From: Lates calcarifer
Lineage: Eukaryota > Chordata > Actinopteri > Centropomidae
Direction: 5' to 3'
Assembly: GCF_001640805.2 (NCBI RefSeq)
Contig: NC_066837.1
Location: 18,882,001 to 18,946,000 of the forward strand
DNA: 64,000 bases
The position numbers and the translations under genes are program-made. The number at the start of each line of letters is the position of its first letter. The stretch's first letter is position 1. The notes beneath the pieces are model-generated. The model searched no databases. It saw only the letters and a program-made list of their open reading frames with translations, and was not told where the DNA came from. Below, piece after piece: positions 25,238-34,509 of the stretch.

Positions 25238-28200
25238 TTATCACCAAATTTTGGCCTTTCTCTGAGCCATTCCAGCTTTAATGAGCACCCTCAGGCCAGC
25301 ACTGTGTGCATATGCTCTGACTAATTAGGACGTGGTTGAAATTAATCTTCTTTAATTCAGTAGTAATCCAAATTTCAGATGTGTCTCAGAAAACCTTTGC
25401 CTGGTTAAATCTAATCACTCTGTATGACTCCAACACAATTTGGCAACATTTTTCAAGAAAACAAACAAAACCATGAGCAAACAAAATCTCTACAGTGGAT
25501 TTAGTTGGATCCGGCCCAGTTTTACCCCTCAGGACCTGTAGGTTCATGTTGAAAGCTTCACTCTTTATTTTAATACAGTGAAATGGTTTTGTTTTCTTCA
25601 GATTCTCTGGATGTACAGGGTTCATCATATGTGAGAATAAAATAGCTTTAGATGTCATTATCGCCAGGTTGTCAGATATCGATCTCTCCACACAATTATG
25701 TGTAATGAGGTGCTGCGCCTCAGTTGGAGATCCGTGTCTAATGCCAGGGCATGGCAAAGTAGAGGCCACTACATGAGTCATTTTCCAAGAGCCCCTTCTT
25801 GCCTTCAGATGCCCACAACCCCCCCACCTGCCCCCTCAAGGCAGGATCTGTCCTTGGATCTTTAGCTCATTACAGTGTTGGACATCTATGGACGAACAAA
25901 GCAATTATATGGTGTGAATAACACCACGGTTTGGGGCTTGAATTGATTCCAAGGTGACTGTGTGCTGGGAAACGAGCGCTGATTACTGTGAAATGTTTTT
26001 GTCTGTCTCGGTTAGTCAGCCTCATAGTGACTGTTTTTGTCACTGAGGGGAATCTCCGAGAGCTTGGATGCTATTCTGAGATGAGCAGAAAGTGGTAAAC
26101 ACTGATTGCAAATGCCAAGATTATTATGTTGAGAACAGCAGTAACTCTAGCAGATTCAAAAAAGCTGATGGGCTATTTTGCATTGATGCCTTAACAAACA
26201 CTTCATTATGATGAGACAGATTTTAGTTTAACTGTTAAGGTTATAAATACAGTTACATACTGTTTGTATAATATAGAAGACATATGACATTTCAAAGGGA
26301 GTTCAATATAAGACTGTGATATTTAATATAGCTTGAAGATTGAACAAACTGTATGTGATGGATTTAGACACTTTCTTTTTTCTGTTATGAAATACCACAG
26401 ATCCAAACCGATAATTTTCTTAATTATACAAGTACATCCAATAATAGCCGTCCTTTTGTTTTGACATTCAACTAAGTAAACAGAGAACAGATAATTATAT
26501 TATATTCAGTAGCTGTAAAATGGAATCAGACATGCAGAGAGAGGGGAAATGGACAGATTTTTTTTTCAAATCAGAAATACAACAGGGTTAAAGGCCAGTA
26601 ATGAAATAGCCCCGCTGTCTTTTAATGAATTAATTTGACACTCGGCTAACAGTGCCTAATTAAATGAATTACATCTACAGTATATATAACTATTTTACAC
26701 CAGCTAAATATACGTTGAGAGAACATTTGCCGTCTAGACATCTTTTATTGACATATGAACACATTTTCACATTAAACTAAATAAGGCCTCAGCTGTACTT
26801 TGTGTTTCTTGTAAATTGGTAAATTGTAGCATGCTAGTTGAATGTCGTATAAGCATTATACCATCACCATGTAAGCTTTGTCATTATGAGCGTGTTAGCT
26901 TTCTGACATTAGCATTTAGCTCAGAGCACAGCCTCATGGTGCCACTAACAAGACTTGTTACACCACATGTTCATCTTGGACATAAGAAAAAATGTTCTGT
27001 TAAATGTTGAAATTTAACATTTCTTGTCCTTCAAATATCTGCTGGTGGCAGCTAAAACATGATTGAGGCTCATGAGTTTTTGATTTTACATTATAGGCTA
27101 CTTTTCCAGCCTTTGAGCAAGCAACTTCTTTATTCATTTGTCAACAAAGGGAAGGTCAGTTTACTGACCCGTGAAACTTGCTTGAGTGAGTTAATCTATC
27201 ATAACAAAAAATCACATCTGTCACTAATTTAATTAGGCAGTATTTTATTACAATTTAAGTCTGTCTGATCCTGTGTTTTTGAGGCAACACATATCATATT
27301 ATACTTCATTATACTTCAACATATCACCCAGTGTTAGTTTCTTTACAATGTCTGTTTATAGCAATTGAGATATTTCTGTCTTGATCAAAGTGGTGTCATA
27401 ATCACATACCACACAATATCTACTACCTTAAACATATGTTTGGCTTTTCTGCGTTTACATTTCTTGTTTCCTATTGGCTGACATATACACCTACTGTATC
27501 AGCAGCTCAGTCAAGCTCTAATGAGCATGAAAGAATAAAATTAAATTAAAAACAAAATCAGATGCTAAATTTGTTGTTAACTCCAGTATTTTAAGCAACT
27601 TCTGTGAGTTGTTCTTAAACTGGTGGCTGCTTAGAAACTAGAAAAAAACATTCATTGAATCCCAGTGTGTAAAATGTTCAGTAGCAAATGCAGAATGAAC
27701 TATTTACACTGTTTTCTTTCTTGATGGGATTAAAAGACATCAGCAGGGAATTCAATTGACTTTGTGTGCGCTCACTGAGTAATTGTACCAACCAGCTACA
27801 AACTGCAGTAACAACATGATTGTTGGTCCAGAAAGTGATAATGCAGAATAATCAGCTTACAAACAGGGAAAAAAAAAAAATCAGTTTGCAGTTTTATTCA
27901 AATTATTAATAGATACCAAAATAAAATTCACACACACACACACACACACACATGTATGCACACACACTGAAAAAGTGTGACTCATAACTCTATTCTCTCT
28001 ACTTGGCAGCAGATTACTGTCTCTGACTTGCTGTGGTAATCGTTATCCCGCCCTCATCACTTTACTCATCACCTTCACAAGTGTTTCTAATCATTGTCTC
28101 CCTCATTTAACTCATTATAATCATAGTAATGTACAGTTCTACCCACTTCCCACTCTGCTGACCTCTCCCTCACTTCCATCTCTTTCCTCCTCTCAGCTTT

Positions 28201-28263
28201 CCAAAGGACTCGGGGGAGAGGGAGGCATCCTGGGTGCAGAGCAGCAGAGACTCTGAGAAATGA
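24382..28263 (+). CDS. prcd: photoreceptor disc component PRCD, three-exon model
   Basis: PRCD is a tiny rhodopsin-associated protein of photoreceptor outer-segment discs; its loss causes progressive rod-cone degeneration in dogs and retinitis pigmentosa in people. Exon 24382-24455 encodes MCTTIMFLSTLALVLRQHF and on to AK, closely matching the human start MCTTLFLLSTLAMLWRRRF: Cys2 (the palmitoylated residue, mutated in dogs), one hydrophobic segment (about residues 3-15) and a basic cluster. The best continuation uses a 21-nt microexon (24912-24932, TPPEPPD) and exon 28197-28263 (FPKDSGEREASWVQSSRDSEK), phase 2 at both joints. The total is 53 residues against 54 in human, with a PEP motif and a Ser/Arg/Glu-rich tail in the same places. 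The microexon donor (AA|GTTACA) is weak. Alternatives are a stop at 24946-24948 (36 residues) or skipping the microexon (46 residues). The gene identity is secure; the C-terminal model is moderately so. Confidence 0.75.
24912..24932 (+). CDS. prcd: putative prcd microexon (21 nt)
   Basis: The acceptor TTGTGTCATTGTAG leads into A-CCC-CCT-GAA-CCT-CCA-GAT-AA, which completes Thr25 and adds PPEPPD. Human PRCD has QPEPSD at the corresponding point. Leaving at the weak donor AA|GTTACA keeps phase 2 for the next exon; not leaving gives KLQDT and a TGA at 24946-24948. The acceptor and the PEP match are visible; use of this donor is inferred. Confidence 0.5.
25182..25236. repeat. (CA)n microsatellite
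   Basis: A CA tract of about 27 units in the prcd intron, the left end reading 'cgcacaca'. Confidence 0.97.
26790..26950 (+). repeat. dispersed repeat family A fragment
   Basis: It reads 'cctcagctgtactttgtgtt', 'tagcatgctag', 'gcattataccatcaccatg', 'gtcattatgagcgtgttagc' and 'tgacattagcatttagctc' in order. This is the 3' half of family A, and the same blocks occur reversed at 33890-34200. Confidence 0.7.
27929..27952. repeat. (CA)n microsatellite
   Basis: A short CA tract (about 12 units) followed by 'tgtatgcacacaca'. Confidence 0.92.
28197..28263 (+). CDS. prcd: prcd last coding exon
   Basis: A very strong acceptor (TCTCTTTCCTCCTCTCAG) opens the exon. Read in phase 2 it gives FPKDSGEREASWVQSSRDSEK and TGA at 28261-28263, similar in charge and Ser content to the human tail (QSSGREKEPLK). 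The exon may continue as UTR to 28294, where CTCAG|GTATAC is a possible donor. Confidence 0.6.
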
Positions 28264-28294
28264 GACTCAGTGTGACACCAGGCATCCACCTCAG
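28264..28294 (+). other. prcd: prcd 3' UTR up to a possible donor
   Basis: After the TGA the sequence runs 31 bases to CTCAG|GTATAC. If that donor is used the 3' UTR would continue in the candidate exon at 29126-29192; if not, AATAAA at 28573-28578 could end the transcript. Confidence 0.35.
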
Positions 28295-28572
28295 GTATAC
28301 AACCATAAGTATACTGTTTTCTTGTGTTACCAATCTCCTCCACAGGTCTCCATGTCTGCAGTTTGTGGAATTTTTTTTTCCCCAACAAGTTCCTCAGAAT
28401 GTGATCGCATCTATGAAAGCCTTGCTCTTTTGAGACACTGTCACCAGAACCACCAACCACATCTCAAACTGTGTCTACCGATTCTAACAGGTCTGGTGTT
28501 ACTCACTCAGGCAGATGCACTGAATCTAAAACTGCCAAGCTTTTATTTAATGATAAAGTCAGTTACAATATT

Positions 28573-28578
28573 AATAAA
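28573..28578 (+). terminator. prcd: candidate prcd poly(A) signal AATAAA
   Basis: A canonical hexamer 310 bases after the proposed prcd stop, in an AT-rich setting followed by a T-rich stretch. Confidence 0.35.
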
Positions 28579-28636
28579 ATTTTCAAAATGATAAAGATAT
28601 GACATTATTGTGTGTTATTAGTGCTGCCTCTTTGCT

Positions 28637-28641
<5 letters not shown>

Positions 28642-28668
<27 letters not shown>
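28642..28668. repeat. T27 homopolymer
   Basis: An uninterrupted run of 27 T. Confidence 0.95.
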
Positions 28669-29125
28669 ACAGTGTGTTGTTGCTGGTCATTTTCATGGCT
28701 GTAACTTTTGGTGGTGTCATTTTTACCTGTATGTTTGGAAATCTGCACCAAGCAAGTCCTCATAACATTTGTCATTAAATTTTAGGGTGAAGATTTGATT
28801 TAAGGTTAGGGCAAGATTTTATGATTATCACTCCAAAGTGATGGACACATGATGGTATAAGTGTACACATGAAGAGTAGCCATGTGTCTAATGTTGATAT
28901 TTTAACCTGTAGCAGAGGCTCTTTGGGTGATACACACTAAAATAACTGAAGGTGAAGCTGTCCAAACACATTTCAAATGTCTCTGTTGTGTTCAGGTTTT
29001 ACATAAAACATCTGAAATATTTATATAACAGTCTACACACTACTAACAATCACACAATTGAGGAACATCTATCTGAAATAACACTGATGCCCCACTCAGA
29101 CATTTTGTGTTTTATTTCTCCACAG

Positions 29126-29192
29126 GTGTGTAGGCAGCCTCCAGCAGGGAACTGCATTTAAAGATCAGACTTAATAGGAATATATTCACCAG
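29126..29192 (+). other. candidate noncoding or 3' UTR exon
   Basis: The segment is bounded by TTTATTTCTCCACAG and CACCAG|GTGAGA, both good splice signals, 67 bases apart. It contains stops and no useful reading frame. It may be a 3' UTR exon of prcd, a 5' UTR exon of the small gene starting at 29604, or chance. Confidence 0.3.
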
Positions 29193-29539
29193 GTGAGACC
29201 TGCATTATTCTGACTGTCACATGTATCCAAACCTGGACACTGCACACTGGTGTCCTCTAATGTTTATAACACACTGCCAGTTGAAACATTTTCCATTAAT
29301 CAGAAATGCTGCAGTGAAAGGTAATCAAGATTTAAAGATGTGCATTTTGTCAGCTTTTACAGGACAGATAATGGGACCACAGTGTGCCACACCATTTACA
29401 CTGTTAACTTATATCTCACTAACAATAATTATTTTAATCCTGCACACAGTAACCACCCATAGTTCAGCTTTGTGTTGAGGAGTATCAGTTACTAGAGTTG
29501 GTTACTAGAGTCGAGTTACATTGTGGAGAAGTGTGTTGG

Positions 29540-29603
29540 ACACTTGAGGGGGCGGATGTGGTCAGTGCAGTGACCCAGCACACAGTGGCTTGGCGGCGGG
29601 GAC
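29540..29603 (+). promoter_or_regulatory. GC-rich promoter-like segment with GC box
   Basis: A local GC island in AT-rich surroundings, with 'gggggcgg' (GC-box/SP1 type) at about 29549 and 'ggcggcgggg' at about 29592, directly before the ATG of the small candidate gene. It supports a transcription start here, but no TATA box or initiator is clear. Confidence 0.35.
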
Positions 29604-29705
29604 ATGATGGCTAGGAGGGGAGACAGCCGGGCAACTGACGCACGTTTGCCAGAACACTGGAGGGATGTGCGACAGTGGAGCATAGAGAAGAGACAAAACT
29701 ACAGA
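29604..29705 (+). CDS. orphan gene exon 1 (residues 1-34)
   Basis: 102 bases, exactly 34 codons, from a double ATG to AGA|GTAAGA. It is GC-richer than its surroundings. If the donor is not used the frame continues only to a stop at 29790-29792. Confidence 0.5.
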
Positions 29706-31856
29706 GTAAGACAGCTCCTGCACACTCACAGTGGCCTGAACAGTTTGTGGTCTTGTTTTCCAGGAACAGTCTTGCAGCTTTTGCACGTTTAAGTGGGAAC
29801 AGACTGAACTGCTGTACGTTGTTTTCTCTGAGCGCAGTCGATACTAAGTCATTTAGACAGTCTGTTATGTAGGCTATTCTATGTACAACGCCTCTGGGCA
29901 TTGTCAAGCAGATCAATCAATGGCCATGCTCCTTTAGTTATCTTTAAACTGTGGTGCATTTCTTATGCTGATTTCTTATGCTCTATTGGATGTTTGTGTG
30001 ATTTTATAAAAATGAAAATGACTTGATGAACAATTACTGATGCACATATCATCTGTTTGACTTTTGAGTCCTTTTGCTTTCGGAGCTGCAACAGTAAATT
30101 TACCCACAGGCATAAATATGTATGCATTTCCTTGATGCTTTATGACAGAGAGTTCATTATAAACTGACATAAAAATATGTACTAATTTATGCATTAGTTA
30201 TCTAACTTTACGAACTCATCAGCACAAATGATTGTATTTATTACACAGTGATTATGAGGCAACAGTGCACCATGCTGTGCTCACAGTAAATATTACTAAA
30301 AGGAGGACAAATCTGCCCGTAGGCACAGACCCATCTCCAGCTGTGTGTGAATTTTTAATTTTTCTGGAAAGAGAATTTCCAAAATAACTTGATAACCATC
30401 CGTCTGAGGACCTGACAAACAGCCATCGTGTTATTCATGAGCTGACGTGCCTGACACACAAATAAACACAAAGCCATTATGGCTGCAGCATTACTGCCCT
30501 TTGGGAAATTCTGTTTCTGTTCCTTTTATAAAAGCAATAGCATAAAATAATCTTGTGCAGGACCTCATCACACAAAGTAAGTAGCTGATCAAGGAAACTG
30601 GTTTTACAACCGATTTAAGGTGTCAGCGAAAATAAAGTAACATTTGTCCTCTAGGCCTTTCTGGTCTGTGTTCTTTACAGTTGATTGACCTTGGTAACTA
30701 AACTTAATTAAACGAAACCACCTGTCGGTTAGAAGTGTAGTGAGGTTGAGCACTTCCTGTGGCTTGCTTAATATTTAATCAACCAAAACGTGAAACTGCT
30801 CTCTTCGCTCAGAGCTGCGTTTGCTGTGATCAAAAGAAGCATGAGCCGGTTCCACTGCAACATATCTCTCTGAGTGATGAAATACTCGATTTGTCAATTT
30901 TCATTTATCTCTGCTCCCTTCCTTCCTCCCTCTCAATCCTCCACACAGATGTGGGTTTTAGATGTGGAGGGTGTCCTCAGGTCCATGGCCAGACAGCTGG
31001 TGAGTTTATCCAAGACCTTTAAGTCACATATCTACATCTAGAGGACAGTAATGCAATAACACCCGTGTCTTTTTTCAGTTGATACAAGCCATGACCTTAG
31101 AATTAGATGGTTTTATCTGTGTGGTTTGGAGATAGTGAGCTTCAAGGTTTTCACATTCTACACAGTAGAACTGATAAACAGTGAAGTTCTCTTTTATTTA
31201 GCAAAATCACAGGCAGCCTATCTGATTATATAATATCAGAATCTTGCCTTTGAATTATGAGGCTGTATCTGCTTAAGCAGCACAAAAACACAAGGACTTT
31301 CTTAAAAACTGTAGAGAGTTTAGTCTTTCTATGCTTTAATACACATAATTAATGTATTCATTAATCAATTACGTTATAAGATATTTGGGATTTGAGTTTT
31401 AGTAAAAACACAATGTAAAGCAATGCAGCAAAATTTAAAATTTCTATTTAGTGGAATAAGATTAGTAAAAATTTTAGGAACTGATTCACATTCAATATTT
31501 ACCATGGATTCTTTCCAACATTATTTTAAATTATGTTATTAACAAACCCGCTTTCTTGAAAGATTACTAATGTCAGTTTTTCACTCAGTTCAAACTGATT
31601 TAAACATGTTTAAATACATTTAAACAGTGTCATTTATAATGTCCGTTATAAAATCATCATTTGCAAGGTTTTAAAATGTGGTCATTTATACTGTAGCTTA
31701 GTCTGGGCAGTGAAGCGTCAAAAGTAACTTACCTTTTCTTGTTCCCAGAATGCTTCTCTGAAGGAATATCCTTGCTACAGAAGTGGAAACAGTCCAGTGT
31801 GTCCTCCGCCACCGTCTTCAAACCACGGCAGGTCCCTCTCCAGTCGAACAAACTGA
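29604..31856 (+). CDS. candidate small orphan gene, three coding exons, 86 residues
   Basis: I do not recognise this protein. Exons 29604-29705, 30949-30999 and 31749-31856 join in phase 0 at both junctions to 86 codons and a TGA. Junction signals are AGA|GTAAGA, TCCTCCACACAG|ATG, CTG|GTGAGT and TTGTTCCCAG|AAT, all good. Residues 1-34 are basic and aromatic (LPEHWRDVRQWSIEKRQNYR), 35-51 form a possible amphipathic helix (MWVLDVEGVLRSMARQL), and 52-86 are Ser/Pro-rich with a CPPPP stretch and a basic end (GRSLSSRTN). There is no signal peptide or membrane segment. The second ATG (29607) has A at -3 and G at +4. AATAAA at 32250-32255 could end it. The sizes and phases argue for coding sequence; the absence of a known homologue means it could be lineage-specific, wrongly joined, or noncoding. 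Confidence 0.5.
30949..30999 (+). CDS. orphan gene exon 2 (residues 35-51)
   Basis: A 51-base exon, 17 codons, between a long pyrimidine tract ending CCACACAG and a near-consensus donor CTG|GTGAGT. Two of the three frames are open, so openness alone is weak evidence; the splice signals are the stronger part. Confidence 0.5.
31749..31856 (+). CDS. orphan gene exon 3 (residues 52-86 and stop)
   Basis: It opens after CTTTTCTTGTTCCCAG and stays open for 35 codons to TGA at 31854-31856, ending in a Ser/Arg-rich tail. Confidence 0.45.
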   Translation, partial: NASLKEYPCYRSGNSPVCPPPPSSNHGRSLSSRTN

Positions 31857-32249
31857 TCCATGAAGGTGGTTTTCGATGTTCTTCACCTGTGTGATAGCAA
31901 AACAAACAAACAAACAGACTTTGATTTGTTATTTCGTCTAAATGTTTGCATCAAATAGGGATGTCACAGCGGTTAAAGCACCTATGGCCGAAGTAAGCTT
32001 GGCATTGTGACCACCAAAACTGTAACAGAGATTTTGGGAAACTTTGTCTGATCCCACTTATCTTAGCAAACCTCAAGGCTTCAGTCACTCATGCAGTGGT
32101 CTCTTCTCTTAAGCTGTTGTTTGACCTTCGCGAGAGGAAAGAAATTTCACACCTGAGTGTATGGTAACTCAACTGTCCCATTAACAATGAAAAGTAGTTT
32201 CCAACTTGAAGTTCTCTACTTTTTGTCATCACTCTGCTGCCAGACCAGA

Positions 32250-32255
32250 AATAAA
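32250..32255 (+). terminator. candidate poly(A) signal AATAAA for the orphan gene
   Basis: A canonical hexamer 394 bases after the proposed stop codon. Confidence 0.3.
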
Positions 32256-33889
32256 CCAGTGTTTTCTGTGTAGTGCACGGCCTGTTACGTCTTTATTTGG
32301 AGGGAAATCCACACCCACACAGTCAGCAGCACACAAACACCACACACACATACACACACAACAAACAAGCTACCAGGGTTATTCTTTTGTATCATCTGAC
32401 ATTTTCCTCTGTGCATGAAGATGACACAGCTTTAATCACCTCCATTTCCAAGAATGCCAACCAATGAAATAGCCAATACAATCATATACAGTCACAGTGT
32501 AGCCCCTATGTGCAGGATCTTGGCAATTAATGCCGATTTTTATGTCTTTTTATGAGCTGGATCATTTCCTTTGCCGACAAACGAGATCTTGTTATTTCCT
32601 CCCTGATTACATAAATGATTGAATCCTTGTTGATATTGAGGTTGTTTTCCTGTTTGTTGTCCTAGGGACACCAGTGTGCATTCAATTTACGTTCCACAGG
32701 GACCACCAGGCCGCAGACTTATTTTTGAAAAGGGACCAAAAGCAACACCGTAACAGGAATATGGCTGAGTGTTATGCATCTACTCTATTAAGAACTCTAT
32801 TATCGTAAATGTCTCTGTTTGTCATTGTGACAACTGTGCACCGAATCCGTCCAGCCATAGTGCACTACTGGCAGAAGCCGGGGGAACTAATGTGCCTAAT
32901 ATGTCCCCAGGAACATCGCCTCTGCCAAGCGTGCACTCTGAATCCGCCTGTGTAATCAAGGCGGTATAGGACATGAATATCTGCCGATAGTGGCGGCAGC
33001 ACTTCCATATCTAGCTGTTGCCTCCTGCCCTGATGAGCCTATCTGACTCAAATTACAAGGTGAAAGCGGGGCTTTTGTGTGTTGGCTTAAGTAGAGCAGC
33101 TTGGGTAATGAGTATGGTCTTCCTGCACACTCTGGCAGAGCATGGGAGTTAATCTAATGATGGGGGAGAGAGCCACGATTCCTAATGGCCTCAGAGAGAG
33201 AGAGACAGAGAAGCAGGGAAGTAGGGACAGATGGAGACTCTAATACAGAGCCCTCTTTCTGCCCCAATCATGGGGGCAGCACTCCTGTACTGCAGACTTA
33301 ATCATCTCTCCACTAGACTTTGAGATTCAATATAGAAAGAACCCTGAGCGAGGACTGGCAGGATTTGAAGCAACCAAAGTAAACTTATTGGTCCTTGAGA
33401 AGATGATTATGGTTGTGATGTTGACTGTTTGCAGTTGAAGGATGTAGGGCATTTAAACATCAAGTCAATATTGTGACCTGTTTTAAAGTTATCTGTTGTG
33501 AATCATAGTAGCCTACAGGCATCATTTAATGTATGTGTTCATGTAAGTGTACCATGAGGCAGGGGTCAGCAGTTAGGTTCAGCCATGGGTCAGTTTTTGT
33601 TCGTGTTAGTGCCGTGCAGAAATGGTGGAGATACAAACCTGTAAATTTTATATAATTATTATTTTTATACATTCAAGAATACATTCATTTATTCATTTCT
33701 AAACTGTTTGTTTTGACAAAAAATGAATACACCATTGACCAGTGTATGTTCTGTGTAGCACTATGGGATTAGAGATGTAATTGATGTAAATGACACACAA
33801 TAAACAGTGGCTGCTTCAGTTAGCTGAATGAAAGAACAGTTGCTGTTGTTGGAGAGTAAAAAGAAGGCTCTCCAGCAGCTCTGTGAGGC

Positions 33890-34200
33890 TGTACACTGCA
33901 GTGCTTTGAGCTAAATGCCAATGTCGGCATACTAATACGCACACAGAGACAATGCTAACATACAGACGTTTAGACAGGTTTACAATGTTTCACCACTTTA
34001 GCATGTTAGCATGCTAAACTTTGCTAATTAGCATTAAACACAAAGTACAGCTGATGGAAATGTCATTAGTTTGACTTTAAAAAGTCACCAATTATGACTA
34101 TTAATTATGATGGGGACGTGAATGTTTGAGCCCAGTTTCATGCCAATCCATCCAGTAGTTAGAGACATTTCAGTAAAGACCAAAGGTGGTGGTCAGACCA
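33890..34200 (-). repeat. dispersed repeat family A, longer copy
   Basis: On the minus strand: 'tggatggattggcatgaaac', a gap, 'ctaatgacatttccatcagc', 'tgtactttgtgtttaatgc', 'tagcatgctaacatgctaaa', 'tagcattgtctctgtg' and 'cattggcatttagctcaaag'. These are the blocks of the copies at 26790 and 37460 in reverse orientation. Confidence 0.7.
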
Positions 34201-34485
34201 AGTATCTAACAGATTTCCTAACAAATTTATTACTACATCTTATTTACATTATGAGAATACTGTAGTTCCTTTTCTGCTTTAGGAGAGGCTCTTCTAATGC
34301 AGTGCTCTGAAATGCCCTGCTCCATGTAACTACATTACATTTAATTTGGCAACATATATATTAATGTACGAAATAACTGTGAGATAACTCATTAAATGAT
34401 TATCCATTAAGCATTAACTAATTGCATTAACTCATATATGGCTTGATCATAATGGTGAGTGATACACCCAGCAGTAATTAGATCG

Positions 34486-34509
34486 GCATGACTCATGCAT
34501 GAGTTATGC
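34486..34509. promoter_or_regulatory. 24-base near-perfect palindrome with AP-1-like core
   Basis: The two 12-base halves (gcatgactcatg / catgagttatgc) are reverse complements apart from one base pair. The left half contains TGACTCA, the AP-1 (FOS/JUN) core. It is far from any exon, so function is only a possibility. Confidence 0.4.

Larger units (their letters stand above)
24933..28196 (+). other. prcd: prcd intron 2 (model)
   Basis: This 3.3-kb segment carries a (CA)n tract at 25182-25236, another at 27929-27952 and a family A repeat fragment at 26790-26950. No exon other than the flanking ones is seen. The right end is a long pyrimidine stretch (28150-28196), typical of a strong acceptor. 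Confidence 0.55.
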
